DNA of 52,613 nucleotides from Prevotella sp. UBA1378 (GTDB taxonomy: Bacteria; Bacteroidota; Bacteroidia; Bacteroidales; Bacteroidaceae). The stretch lies in the NCBI GenBank assembly GCA_002305505.1, contig DBRC01000027.1, positions 63,837-116,449 on the forward strand, written 5' to 3'. The position numbers and the translations under genes were made by a program. The notes under the pieces are model-generated. The model saw nothing but the letters and a program-made list of their open reading frames with translations, did no database searches and was not told the origin of the DNA. Numbering within the stretch: the first letter of the stretch is position 1; every line of letters begins with the position of its first letter. This document shows, piece by piece, positions 42,745-52,442 of the stretch.

Positions 42745-44283
42745 ATGAAAGCATTTGATAACTATGAGATTTGGTGGGTAACTGGAGCTCAGTTGCTTTA
42801 CGGAGGTGATGCTGTTGTATCAGTCGACGGACATTCAAAAGAAATGGTTAAAGGACTGAATGATTGCGGAAACATCCCTGTTAAAATCGTATATAAAGGA
42901 ACTGCCAACAGTTCAAAAGAAGTGGAGCATATTATGAAGGCTGCCAATAACGATGACAAGTGTATTGGTATTATCACATGGATGCATACCTTCTCACCGG
43001 CAAAGATGTGGATTCATGGTCTGCAGCAGTTGAAGAAACCGTTGCTCCATTTCCATACGCAGTATAACAAGGAAATCCCCTGGGATACAATGGACATGGA
43101 CTTCATGAACTTGAACCAAAGCGCACACGGCGACCGCGAGTTCGGACATATCTGTGCCCGCCTCCGTCTTCCCCGGAAAGTTGTTGTCGGCCATTGGCAG
43201 GATGAAAAGGCCCAATTGAAGATTGCCGTATGGGCACGCGTCTCTGCGGCTTGGGCAGACTCTCAGGATATGCTCATCCTGCGTTTCGGCGACCAAATGA
43301 ATAATGTTGCCGTAACCGATGGAGACAAGGTTGCTGCTGAGCAGGTTTTGGGATACCATGTTGACTACATGCCATTTAGCGACGTACTCCCCTATTTCGA
43401 TGCCATCAAAGATGCTGACGTAGATGCCCTTGTTGCCGAATACTTCCGCCTCTACGAACATGATGCCGGTTTAGAAGAAAAGGGAACAGAAGGCTATAAG
43501 AAAATATGGAACTCCGCGAAAGCAGAACTTACCCTGCGCGCTGTTCTTAAAGCCAAGGGAGCTAAAGGATACACTACAAACTTCGATGACCTTGGAGATG
43601 CCAATGTCGAGGAAACAGGACACGGCTTTGACCAAATTCCCGGTCTCGCCAGCCAGCGCCTAATGGCAGAAGGCTACGGTTTCGGCGCAGAAGGCGACTG
43701 GAAGAGTGCCGCTCTCTATCGTACCGTTTGGTTCATGACGCAAGGTATGGGTACTGGCTGTTCGTTCCTTGAGGACTATACCCTCAACTTTGACGGAGAC
43801 AACAGTTCCATCCTGCAAGCCCACATGCTGGAAATCTGTCCGCTCATCGCCGCTAAGAAGCCACGCTTGGAGGTTCACTTCCTCGGTATCGGTATCCGCA
43901 AGAGCCAGACAGCCCGCCTTGTGTTCACTTCGAAAGAAGGTCCGGGTATCACTGCGACCATTGTCGATATGGGCAACCGCTTCCGCCTAATCGTAAACGA
44001 CGTAAACTGCATCAAGCCGAAACCACTGCCCAAACTCCCTGTTGCCAGTGCATTGTGGATTCCGCTACCCAACTTCGAAGTGGGTGCCGGCGCATGGATT
44101 CTTGCCGGTGGCACACACCACAGCTGTTTCTCTTACGACCTTACTCCTGAGTTCTGGGAGGATTACGCAGAAATTGCCGGTATAGAAATGGTTCATATCA
44201 ACAAGGACACCACGATCAGCAATTTCAAGCAGCAGTTGCGTAATAATGAAATATATTACATGTTGAACAAATCGCTGACATAA
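42745..44283 (+). CDS. araA: L-arabinose isomerase
   Basis: The 512-residue enzyme converts L-arabinose to L-ribulose with a divalent metal. It shows WVTGAQLLYGGDAV, the family N-terminal motif, with FHTQYNKEIPWDTMDMDFMN further on and the C-terminal HHSCFSYDLTPEFWEDYAEI (given in part). A metal-site Glu lies in CSFLEDYTLNF and a His in LEVHFLGIG. Length is typical. The araB-type kinase ATG follows its stop directly, so the two are translationally coupled. Confidence 0.96.
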   Translation: MKAFDNYEIWWVTGAQLLYGGDAVVSVDGHSKEMVKGLNDCGNIPVKIVYKGTANSSKEVEHIMKAANNDDKCIGIITWMHTFSPAKMWIHGLQQLKKPLLHFHTQYNKEIPWDTMDMDFMNLNQSAHGDREFGHICARLRLPRKVVVGHWQDEKAQLKIAVWARVSAAWADSQDMLILRFGDQMNNVAVTDGDKVAAEQVLGYHVDYMPFSDVLPYFDAIKDADVDALVAEYFRLYEHDAGLEEKGTEGYKKIWNSAKAELTLRAVLKAKGAKGYTTNFDDLGDANVEETGHGFDQIPGLASQRLMAEGYGFGAEGDWKSAALYRTVWFMTQGMGTGCSFLEDYTLNFDGDNSSILQAHMLEICPLIAAKKPRLEVHFLGIGIRKSQTARLVFTSKEGPGITATIVDMGNRFRLIVNDVNCIKPKPLPKLPVASALWIPLPNFEVGAGAWILAGGTHHSCFSYDLTPEFWEDYAEIAGIEMVHINKDTTISNFKQQLRNNEIYYMLNKSLT

Positions 44284-45882
44284 ATGAAATCAGATGCAAA
44301 ATCAACAATCGAAACGGGCCGTGCTATTCTTGGAATCGAATTCGGTTCCACAAGAATCAAGGCTGTTTTGATTGACCAGGAAAACAAACCGATTGCCCAA
44401 GGCAGCCACGAGTGGGAAAACCAACTTGATGGCGGCCTGTGGACATATAGCATTGAAGCCATCTGGTACGGACTTCAGGACTGCTATGCCGATTTACGCG
44501 CCAATGTCAGGAAACAGTATGATACAGAGATCGAGACCCTGGCAGCTATTGGCATTAGCGCTATGATGCACGGCTATATGGCATTCAACGAGAAAGAGGA
44601 CATCCTCGTGCCGTTCCGCACGTGGCGTAATACCAATACAGCAAAGGCCGCAGCCGAACTGTCCGAACTGTTTGTCTACAATATCCCTCTCCGATGGAGC
44701 ATTTCCCACCTCTATCAAGCCATATTAGACAATGAGGAGCATGTGAAGGACATCAAGTACATCACTACACTTGCAGGTTATATCCATTGGCAGATTACAG
44801 GAGAAAAGGTGCTGGGTATCGGCGATGCATCAGGCATGCTTCCCATTGACCCGGCAACCAAGGACTACTCTGCCGAGATGGTGAAGAAGTTCGACGGCTT
44901 AGTTGCTCCGAAAGGATATGGCTGGGAATTGTCCGACATTCTTCCTAAAGTCTTGTTGGCAGGCGAAAACGCCGGTTTCCTCACACTTGGGGGAGCTCAC
45001 AAGCTCGATGTATCCGGCCATTTAAAAAGTGGTATTCCTGTCTGCCCTCCCGAAGGCGATGCCGGTACAGGCATGGTAGCTACCAATGCCGTCAAGCAAC
45101 GCACAGGCAATATATCTGCCGGCACTTCATCTTTCTCGATGATTGTTTTGGAGAAAGACCTGTCAAAGCCCTACGAGATAATCGATATGGTAACTACCCC
45201 CGACGGAAGCCTTGTGGCCATGGTCCACTGCAACAACTGCACCTCAGACCTGAACGCCTGGATCGGCCTGTTCAAGGAATACCAAGAATTGCTGGGCGTA
45301 CCAGTAGATATGAACGAAGTGTACGGAAAGCTCTACAATAATGCACTGAAAGGTGATGCCGATTGTGGCGGACTGCTCGCTTACAACTATATCTCCGGTG
45401 AACCCATTACAGGCTTGGCTGAAGGCCGCCCGCTGTTTGTACGCTCTGCCACCGACAAGTTCACCCTGGCCAATTTCATACGCGCCCATTTGCACGCATC
45501 TGTAGGTGTACTCAAGATTGGCAATGACATTCTTTTCCAGGAGGAAAAGGTAAAGGTCGATCGGATTACAGGCCACGGCGGACTATTCAAGACCAAGGGC
45601 GTAGGCCAGCGCATCCTTGCTGCCGCCATCAATTCGCCCATCTCCGTCATGGAGACTGCCGGCGAAGGCGGTGCATGGGGTATAGCGCTGCTCGGCTCTT
45701 ACCTTGTGAACAATGAGAAGCAACAGTCACTGGCTGACTTCCTCGACGAAGCAGTGTTTGCAGGCTATGCTGGTATTGAAGTATCACCTACGGAAGAAGA
45801 CGTGGCCGGCTTCAACGCATACATCAAGAACTACAAGGCCGGATTAGGAATCGAAGAGGCTGCAGTCAGATACAAAAAATAA
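44284..45882 (+). CDS. FGGY-family kinase, probable L-ribulokinase
   Basis: The 532-residue kinase has the ASKHA fold: phosphate-1 motif GIEFGSTRIKAVLID (residues 17-31), phosphate-2 motif NISAGTSSFSMIV and the late Gly-rich ITGHGGLFKTKGVGQRILAA. In context it phosphorylates L-ribulose made by AraA. It is closer in appearance to XylB-like FGGY kinases than to the classical E. coli AraB, and Bacteroides use such a non-classical kinase in this position. Substrate assignment is by context. A perfect 10-bp hairpin follows. Confidence 0.87.
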   Translation: MKSDAKSTIETGRAILGIEFGSTRIKAVLIDQENKPIAQGSHEWENQLDGGLWTYSIEAIWYGLQDCYADLRANVRKQYDTEIETLAAIGISAMMHGYMAFNEKEDILVPFRTWRNTNTAKAAAELSELFVYNIPLRWSISHLYQAILDNEEHVKDIKYITTLAGYIHWQITGEKVLGIGDASGMLPIDPATKDYSAEMVKKFDGLVAPKGYGWELSDILPKVLLAGENAGFLTLGGAHKLDVSGHLKSGIPVCPPEGDAGTGMVATNAVKQRTGNISAGTSSFSMIVLEKDLSKPYEIIDMVTTPDGSLVAMVHCNNCTSDLNAWIGLFKEYQELLGVPVDMNEVYGKLYNNALKGDADCGGLLAYNYISGEPITGLAEGRPLFVRSATDKFTLANFIRAHLHASVGVLKIGNDILFQEEKVKVDRITGHGGLFKTKGVGQRILAAAINSPISVMETAGEGGAWGIALLGSYLVNNEKQQSLADFLDEAVFAGYAGIEVSPTEEDVAGFNAYIKNYKAGLGIEEAAVRYKK

Positions 45883-45916
45883 GCAAACTGGCTCTGCCCT
45901 CTTCACACCTTGAAAA

Positions 45917-45941
45917 TAAATGGGGGTTTTTCCCCCATTTA
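45917..45941 (+). terminator. Hairpin after the ribulokinase gene
   Basis: TAAATGGGGG (45917-45926) and CCCCCATTTA (45932-45941) form a perfect 10-bp stem with a TTTTT loop. No T-run follows, so it may be a partial terminator ahead of the arabinofuranosidase gene. Confidence 0.6.
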
Positions 45942-45969
45942 TCCGTATTATATAAACAAATTGCATAAA

Positions 45970-47535
45970 ATGAAAAGACTATTTATTACACTAACATTGG
46001 CAACTGCCATTTCCATGCCCGTTTTAGCAGAAGGGGCAACTGCTACCATACATGTTAATCAAGGAAAAGAAAAAATACACAAAGAAATCTACGGCCAGTT
46101 TGCCGAACATCTCGGTTCGTGTATCTATGGTGGACTTTGGGTGGGCGAAAACTCGCCTATCCCTAACATCAAAGGTTACCGCAAAGATGTATTCGATGCC
46201 CTGAAAGCCCTGCAGATTCCGGTTCTTCGCTGGCCCGGCGGGTGTTTTGCCGACGAATACCATTGGATGGACGGCATCGGCCCGAAGGAAAACCGCCCGA
46301 AGATGCAGAACAACAACTGGGGCGGCACCATTGAAGACAACTCTTTTGGAACCCACGAGTTCCTCAATCTCTGCGAAATGCTCGAATGCGAACCCTACAT
46401 CAGCGGGAATGTCGGTTCGGGCACAGTGGAAGAGCTTGCCAAATGGGTAGAGTACATGACCAGCGACGGCGATACCCCCATGGCTAAGCTCCGCCGGCAG
46501 AACGGACGCGACAAAGCATGGAAAGTGAAGTTCCTCGGTGTGGGGAACGAAAGTTGGGGATGCGGGGGTGAAATGCGCCCGGAATACTATGCCGACCTTT
46601 ATCGCCGATATGCCGTGTACTGCCGCAACTACGACGGGAACAAGCTCTATAAGATTGCATCAGGTGCCAGTGATTACGACTGGAACTGGACAAAGGTACT
46701 GATGGATAACGTAGGCCACCGCATGAATGGCTTGAGCCTGCACTATTATACCGTAACCGGCTGGAGCGGCTCTAAAGGTTCTGCCACTAAATTCAACAAC
46801 GACGATTATTATTGGACAATAGGCAAATGCCTCGAGATTGAAGACGTCATCAAGCGCCATTCAAAAATAATGGACGAGAAAGACCCCAAGAAGCACATCG
46901 GCCTGCTCGTTGACGAATGGGGAACATGGTGGGATGAAGAACCCGGTACCGTCAGGGGGCATCTCTATCAGCAGAATTCGATGCGCGATGCCTTTGTAGC
47001 CGCGCTCAGCTTTAACGTGTTCCACCGCCATACCGACCGCGTACGCATGGCCAACATCGCACAAGTTGTCAACGTGCTGCAATCAATGATCCTCACCGAC
47101 CAAAAAGGCACGGGGCACATGGTGCTTACCCCTACTTACCATATATTCGAAATGTATAAGGGTTTCCAAGAATCCACCTATCTCCCAATGGATATCCGCG
47201 TAGACTCAATTAAGGTGCGCGGCGATAAGCGCAGCCCCGAGCGTCAGGTCCCTGTCCTGAGCACCTCGGCGGCCAAGCAGAAAGACGGCTCCATCATCAT
47301 ATCACTGGCCAACATCGACCTCGACAAGGCACAGGAAATCGAAATAGCACTCAACGGCGCCAATGCAAAAACCGTCAGCGGACGTATCCTCACCTGCAAG
47401 AGCATTACCGATTGTAATACATTCGAGCAACCCAACAGCGTGGCTCCAAAGGATTTCAAGGATGCAAAACTGAAAAAAGACGTGCTTAGGGTAAAAATTC
47501 CGGCTAAGTCGGTCGTCGTGCTCAATGTTATCTAA
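45970..47535 (+). CDS. Secreted GH51 alpha-L-arabinofuranosidase
   Basis: The start at 45970 gives a signal peptide (MKRLFITLTLATAISMPVLA, cleavage near AEG), so the 521-residue enzyme is exported, probably to the periplasm. GH51 markers are visible: YGQFAEHLGSCIYGGLWVGE, LRWPGGCFADEYHW, the acid/base Glu in GVGNESWGCGG and the nucleophile Glu in LLVDEWGTWWDEEPG. It releases terminal L-arabinose from arabinan or arabinoxylan oligosaccharides and so feeds the upstream arabinose genes. Confidence 0.94.
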   Translation: MKRLFITLTLATAISMPVLAEGATATIHVNQGKEKIHKEIYGQFAEHLGSCIYGGLWVGENSPIPNIKGYRKDVFDALKALQIPVLRWPGGCFADEYHWMDGIGPKENRPKMQNNNWGGTIEDNSFGTHEFLNLCEMLECEPYISGNVGSGTVEELAKWVEYMTSDGDTPMAKLRRQNGRDKAWKVKFLGVGNESWGCGGEMRPEYYADLYRRYAVYCRNYDGNKLYKIASGASDYDWNWTKVLMDNVGHRMNGLSLHYYTVTGWSGSKGSATKFNNDDYYWTIGKCLEIEDVIKRHSKIMDEKDPKKHIGLLVDEWGTWWDEEPGTVRGHLYQQNSMRDAFVAALSFNVFHRHTDRVRMANIAQVVNVLQSMILTDQKGTGHMVLTPTYHIFEMYKGFQESTYLPMDIRVDSIKVRGDKRSPERQVPVLSTSAAKQKDGSIIISLANIDLDKAQEIEIALNGANAKTVSGRILTCKSITDCNTFEQPNSVAPKDFKDAKLKKDVLRVKIPAKSVVVLNVI

Positions 47536-47575
47536 AACCAGTACTTATAACACAACGTTAATCATATAGTAAACA

Positions 47576-49585
47576 ATGAACAGTAAAGAATTAATGAACA
47601 AGGCTGCCGACAATATCCGAATATTGGCTGCCTCGATGGTAGAAAAAGCCAATTCCGGACATCCCGGCGGTGCCATGGGTGGTGCTGATTTTATCAATGT
47701 GCTCTACTCTGAGTTTCTCATTTACGACCCGGAGAACCCTGACTGGGAGGGCCGCGACCGCTTTTTCCTCGATCCAGGGCACATGGCCCCAATGCTCTAT
47801 GCTCAACTTGCACTGATCGAAAAATATACTCTCGACGACTTGAAACAGCTCCGCCAGTGGGGTTCGGTAACACCCGGCCACCCGGAACGTGAATTAATAC
47901 GCGGCATCGAGAATACTTCCGGCCCGCTCGGACAAGGACATGCATTCGCTGTCGGTGCAGCCATCGCGGCCAAATTCCTCAAAACCCGCTTAGGCAGCGT
48001 GATGAACCAGACTATCTACGCCTATATCAGCGACGGCGGCGTACAGGAAGAAATCTCCCAAGGCGCCGGCCGCATCGCCGGGACTCTGGGCCTTGACAAC
48101 CTCATCATGTTCTACGATGCCAACGACATCCAGCTCTCGACGGAGACCAAGGTCGTTACCAACGAAGATACAGCCAGGAAGTATGAGGCATGGGGATGGT
48201 ATGTACAGAAAATAGACGGGAACGATTGCGACCAGATTCGTGAAGCCCTCAAGAAGGCACAAGCCGAAAAGGAACGTCCATCGCTCATCATCGGCCATTG
48301 CATCATGGGCAAAGGAGCACGTAAGGAAGACAACTCGAGCTACGAGCGCAACTGTAATACGCACGGGGCACCACTCGGCGGCGGTGCATTCACCAACACC
48401 ATCAAGAACCTCGGCGGCAACCCCGAAGAGCCTTTCCAGATTTTCCCTGAAGTACAGAAGCTCTATGCCGACCGCAAGAACGAACTGAAAAGGATTGTTG
48501 CTGCACGCTATGCCGAAAAGGCTGAATGGGCTAAGGGACACCCCGGGCAGGCAAAGCAAATGGAAGAGTGGTTCAGCGGTAAAGCCCCGCAAATCGACTG
48601 GAGCAAAGTGGAGCAAAAAGCAGGTGCAGCCACACGCGGTGCCTCGGCCACTGTCCTCAGCGTGCTCGCAGAGCAAGTGCCCAATATGATTTGTGCCTCG
48701 GCCGACCTGTCTAATTCTGATAAAACCGACGGATTCCTCAAGAAAACCCACGCATTACAGCAGGGCGACTTCAGCGGTGCCTTCTTCCAAGCCGGTGTTG
48801 CCGAACTCACGATGGCCTGTTGCTGCATTGGCATGGCTCTCCACGGGGGCGTCATTCCGGCATGCGGTACATTCTTCGTTTTCTCCGACTATATGAAACC
48901 GGCCGTACGTATGGCTGCGCTGATGGAACTGCCCGTGAAATTCATCTGGACCCACGATGCCTTCCGCGTAGGCGAAGACGGCCCTACCCATGAGCCTGTG
49001 GAGCAGGAAGCCCAGATACGCTTGATGGAGAAACTGAAAAACCACCACGGGCATAACAGCATGCTTGTGCTGCGCCCTGCCGACGCCGAGGAAACGACCG
49101 TCTGCTGGCGTATGGCCATGGAGAATACCTCCACCCCCACGGCGCTCATCCTGTCTCGCCAGAACATCGAAATGCTGCCGGAGGGCAACGATTATTCACA
49201 GGCCGGGAAAGGCGCTTACATCGTAGCCGGTTCCGACGAGCAGTTTGATGTCATTCTGCTTGCCAGCGGCTCCGAGGTTTCCACACTCGAGGCCGGTGCA
49301 AGACTATTGCGCCAAGATGGCGTGAAGCTACGTATTGTCAGCGTACCGTCCGAAGGACTGTTCCGCTCGCAGCCGAAGGAGTACCAAGAGCAGGTCCTGC
49401 CAACCGGCAGCAAGATTTTCGGTATGACCGCAGGCCTGCCTGTTACGCTCGAGGGCTTAGTTGGTGTAAACGGCCGTGTATGGGGGCTCGAGAGCTTTGG
49501 TTTCAGCGCCCCTTACAAAGTGCTCGACGAAAAGCTCGGCTATACAGGTGAGAATGTTTACAAGCAAGTGAAAGCAATGTTGTAA
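47576..49585 (+). CDS. tkt: Transketolase
   Basis: The 669-residue thiamine diphosphate enzyme moves two-carbon units between sugar phosphates. It has the transketolase start ANSGHPGGAMGGADF, GPLGQGHAFAVGAAIA, the TPP-binding region with SDGGVQEEISQGAG and NLIMFYDAND, and the pyrimidine-binding HDAFRVGEDGPTHEPVEQ. Length and motifs match. Placed after the arabinose genes, it processes the D-xylulose 5-phosphate they form. rpiB follows 5 bp later. Confidence 0.96.
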   Translation: MNSKELMNKAADNIRILAASMVEKANSGHPGGAMGGADFINVLYSEFLIYDPENPDWEGRDRFFLDPGHMAPMLYAQLALIEKYTLDDLKQLRQWGSVTPGHPERELIRGIENTSGPLGQGHAFAVGAAIAAKFLKTRLGSVMNQTIYAYISDGGVQEEISQGAGRIAGTLGLDNLIMFYDANDIQLSTETKVVTNEDTARKYEAWGWYVQKIDGNDCDQIREALKKAQAEKERPSLIIGHCIMGKGARKEDNSSYERNCNTHGAPLGGGAFTNTIKNLGGNPEEPFQIFPEVQKLYADRKNELKRIVAARYAEKAEWAKGHPGQAKQMEEWFSGKAPQIDWSKVEQKAGAATRGASATVLSVLAEQVPNMICASADLSNSDKTDGFLKKTHALQQGDFSGAFFQAGVAELTMACCCIGMALHGGVIPACGTFFVFSDYMKPAVRMAALMELPVKFIWTHDAFRVGEDGPTHEPVEQEAQIRLMEKLKNHHGHNSMLVLRPADAEETTVCWRMAMENTSTPTALILSRQNIEMLPEGNDYSQAGKGAYIVAGSDEQFDVILLASGSEVSTLEAGARLLRQDGVKLRIVSVPSEGLFRSQPKEYQEQVLPTGSKIFGMTAGLPVTLEGLVGVNGRVWGLESFGFSAPYKVLDEKLGYTGENVYKQVKAML

Positions 49586-49590
49586 GCGAT

Positions 49591-50034
49591 ATGGAGATAA
49601 AGACAGTAGGCATAGCTTGCGACCACGCAGGCTATGCCCTAAAAAAATACGTTATCCAATATCTCGAAGAGCACGGGTACCCCTATAAGGACTACGGTAC
49701 ATGGAGCGATGCCTCTGTCGACTATCCCGACTACGGGCACGCCTTAGCCGAAGGTATTGAGAGCGGCGAGGTTTATCCCGGCATCGGGATTTGCGGTTCG
49801 GGCGAAGGCATCAGTATTACGCTCAATAAGCACCAAGGCGTCCGTGCGGGCTTATGCTGGATGCCTGAGATCGCCCATCTCATCCGCCAGCACAACGATG
49901 CCAATGTGCTCGTGATGCCGGGCCGGTTTATCGACAACAAGACTGCCGGCAAGATTATGGATGAGTTCTTCACCACCACATTCGAGGGTGGCCGCCACCA
50001 GCGCCGCATAGAAAAAATTCCTGTTCAGGGATAA
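49591..50034 (+). CDS. rpiB: Ribose-5-phosphate isomerase B
   Basis: The 147-residue isomerase interconverts ribose 5-phosphate and ribulose 5-phosphate. It begins with IACDHAGYALKKYV, followed by VDYPDYGHALAEGIESGE, the active-site loop GICGSGEGISI with its Cys, and NVLVMPGRFI, all hallmarks of RpiB. It is the last gene of the sugar region and supplies the second transketolase substrate. A strong bidirectional terminator follows. Confidence 0.95.
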   Translation: MEIKTVGIACDHAGYALKKYVIQYLEEHGYPYKDYGTWSDASVDYPDYGHALAEGIESGEVYPGIGICGSGEGISITLNKHQGVRAGLCWMPEIAHLIRQHNDANVLVMPGRFIDNKTAGKIMDEFFTTTFEGGRHQRRIEKIPVQG

Positions 50035-50072
50035 TAACCGTGCCTTTCTTCAGAAAAAGGACAGAATACAAT

Positions 50073-50117
50073 TAAAAAACGCTGCAAGCACCGCCTAAAG
50101 AGCTGCAGCGTTTTTTT
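50073..50117. terminator. Bidirectional terminator between rpiB and the radical SAM gene
   Basis: ACGCTGCA (50079-50086) and TGCAGCGT (50104-50111) form a perfect 8-bp stem. It is flanked by AAAAAA (50074-50079) on the left and TTTTTT on the right, so it can end transcripts from both convergent genes. Confidence 0.8.
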
Positions 50118-50152
50118 GTTTATCGCAACCAAGTTGCGACGGCGATAGAGCA

Positions 50153-52240
50153 TTATATATTCGTGTACCTCCCCGTCACCTGGAATGATTGCTCAGGGTA
50201 TTGGTACAATCTGAACCTCCGTTCCGTATTGCCGTCCGTATATTCCCAGATACTTGCATATTCATTGCTGTCTTCTCCCATAGCCTCGAGTTGCAGCAGG
50301 TATTCATGGACTGATTTGTTTTCGCGGATGAATATTTTCTCTTTGTGCTCAATGACCGGACTGTGCCGCCGCGTACGGTCATGGTCGAATTCCAAAACAC
50401 GCGTGCCGTCGGGCATAATGCCTGCTAAGCGGAAACTCATGCTCTTACCTATGCCGGGAAGATTGAGCACATTGCGGTCGGTTGCAAGGAAGGGGATGCC
50501 GTTTTCCTCACAGAACCGACGCAGTTCGGCACTTCTAAAACGGCTCCGGTAATACTTATCGAAAAACTCGGCCTCAAGCTCCTCGCTGATTTTCCCGACA
50601 GCCTTTTCCTCCATACACTCTTGCACCGACCGGCTGTTGGGGGCGAAGACGGCATGGTTCTCATGAAATCCCTTCACCGAAAAGGTATAGTAGCAAATCA
50701 CCCCATACTCGTTGAGCACTTTACGCAACTTGGCCGTATGCCCCCGCCTCGATGCAGCCACATTAAACACCAGCTGGTTGGTGACAATCCATCCCGTAGA
50801 CTGTATCCGCCGGAGAGCTTCCCGCGATTCGGGGGTAAGCTCAAGGGGCGACTGGAAGTGGGTCTGGATATAAAACTGCCCCACCCCTTCTTTCTCGGCA
50901 GCCATCTTAAAATCGGCCAATATCTCAAGCAATTCATCATTGATGCGCATGGGCAAGTATACCGGCAAGCGCGTACCGAGCCGCACACGCTTGATCTCGG
51001 CATATTTCTCTCCGCCTGCACGCCTTGTGTTTTCCGCCCGCTTGTTTTTCGCCATTTTCAATACGGCACACAGGATATTCCTCAAGGTCTTATTCTGGCT
51101 CATCAACGCATCACCTCCCGTTATCAGTATATCGCAAATCTGCGAGTCGTTCTCAAAGTATTCCATCAGCCGGCGCAGCTTATGATTCCACGTCTCATTA
51201 GGTTTCAGATTATCGAAGTTGAAGTTCAGCCGCTTGCTCTGAAAGTCGTACATCCGCTGGCAAGAGGCACAAAGCCCGCCACAGGCCCGCCCCATCGAGT
51301 CGGGGATAAAAATAGCGACATCGGGATAACGGCGGTGTATATTATGCCCCTCGGGCAGGAGCCATCCTGCGGCATTGGGCTTTCCGGGCTCTACCACGTC
51401 TTCCTTTTCCCATGCACGAATCTGCCCGAAAGTATCGACCAGCTCGCGCGAGTACAGCACATACGAACGAATGGCAGCGTCGTCGTAGTCGGCGGCGTTG
51501 GAAGCCAGCAAGGACAAGTAATAAGGGGTAACAAAGACAGGTATGCCCTTTTGGCGTGCTTCATTGTAGACGGCGATGGTTTCTTCCGTCAGCGTATGGC
51601 CGAGCGCTTTGTTGATTTCCCGTATGCTCCGGGCTGCCATGGCCAGCTGGAAACGATAGTCGAACCACCATGCTTTCACCCTGTCGTACTTATCAGCCTC
51701 CGCCATTCCCTCTTCAAAGAAATAGCGGCTGCTTGCAGCATGATGCTTCTCTATACGCCCCACCAGCCATCCGATTATCCGCTCCTTGTTGTCGCGCCTT
51801 ACGCGCCGTACACTTTCATCCAGTCCGCTGGGCCACCGCCCCATCCATTTCCTCACCGTTTCCTTCGAAGGCTTCTCGCTTCCGTCATTGTGCAGGCGCA
51901 TCAGCTGGCGATAGATGTCGTGCAAGTATCCTTGCGACAGGCATCCTTCACCACAACGCCCCGTGAGATAGTTCCATAGAGAAGTGAGCGTGGTTATCTC
52001 AATATCCTCGCCTGTCGACATTTCATGGATTTTTCTTCCGTCAAACCCAATCAGGCACAATATATTCTTCCCTGCCGGGCTGTCTGCCATCCCTGCAGTT
52101 TGCAGCAAATAGCGGTACAGCCTGTCTTTAAATTCTCCGGCGCTGCCGCTCTCCCCGGCAATCGCGCAGATTGGTTTCAAGTTGATTTCGAAAAGAGTTT
52201 TCACATCTTCGGATGTCAGTTTCTTGTTCTTTTGCTTCAT
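50153..52240 (-). CDS. Lysine 2,3-aminomutase-like radical SAM protein (KamA family), extended
   Basis: The 695-residue protein carries the radical SAM cluster motif CGGLCASC (Cys 320, 324, 327). It is preceded by AGWLLPEGHNIHRRYPDVAIF and followed by DILITGGDALMSQN and LGTRLPVYLPMRI, the KamA-type order. It is much longer than clostridial KamA (about 415 residues): about 300 N-terminal residues are helical and unfamiliar. The usual PLP lysine context is not clear; GKSMSFRLAGIMPDG near 612 is one candidate. An AGGAG site precedes the ATG. The substrate is unknown. Long Bacteroidales homologues are usually annotated only as KamA family. Confidence 0.85.
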   Translation of the reverse strand: MKQKNKKLTSEDVKTLFEINLKPICAIAGESGSAGEFKDRLYRYLLQTAGMADSPAGKNILCLIGFDGRKIHEMSTGEDIEITTLTSLWNYLTGRCGEGCLSQGYLHDIYRQLMRLHNDGSEKPSKETVRKWMGRWPSGLDESVRRVRRDNKERIIGWLVGRIEKHHAASSRYFFEEGMAEADKYDRVKAWWFDYRFQLAMAARSIREINKALGHTLTEETIAVYNEARQKGIPVFVTPYYLSLLASNAADYDDAAIRSYVLYSRELVDTFGQIRAWEKEDVVEPGKPNAAGWLLPEGHNIHRRYPDVAIFIPDSMGRACGGLCASCQRMYDFQSKRLNFNFDNLKPNETWNHKLRRLMEYFENDSQICDILITGGDALMSQNKTLRNILCAVLKMAKNKRAENTRRAGGEKYAEIKRVRLGTRLPVYLPMRINDELLEILADFKMAAEKEGVGQFYIQTHFQSPLELTPESREALRRIQSTGWIVTNQLVFNVAASRRGHTAKLRKVLNEYGVICYYTFSVKGFHENHAVFAPNSRSVQECMEEKAVGKISEELEAEFFDKYYRSRFRSAELRRFCEENGIPFLATDRNVLNLPGIGKSMSFRLAGIMPDGTRVLEFDHDRTRRHSPVIEHKEKIFIRENKSVHEYLLQLEAMGEDSNEYASIWEYTDGNTERRFRLYQYPEQSFQVTGRYTNI

Positions 52241-52442
52241 AAGCTCCTATATTTTATTTAGTGATATATGAAAATAAAAAAGTGGGCGGTAGGTCATCCG
52301 GCACAGGATGATGATTCTGCTAATTTACTCATTTTTTCGCAATTTCCAAAGAGCAAACGGACACGTTTTTTTATTTTTAACATGCCCGGACGGGTGGGCG
52401 GTTTTTTGGCATCCTGAACATCCATAATCAAAAAAACTACGC
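52241..52442. other. Upstream region of the radical SAM gene
   Basis: The region holds an AGGAG ribosome-binding site and a small hairpin CATCC/GGATG (52294-52311). It also holds a G-rich stretch (GGACGGGTGGGCGG, followed by TTTTTT), which looks like a transcript end on the plus strand. No convincing TAnnTTTG promoter was seen on the minus strand. Confidence 0.3.

Noticed and set aside
50621..51979. Open frame of 452 codons on the plus strand, antisense to the radical SAM gene
   Set aside because: The translation is low in coherent motifs and rich in Arg/His/Pro/Gln as expected for a shadow of a GC-rich coding strand. The radical SAM motifs are on the minus strand.
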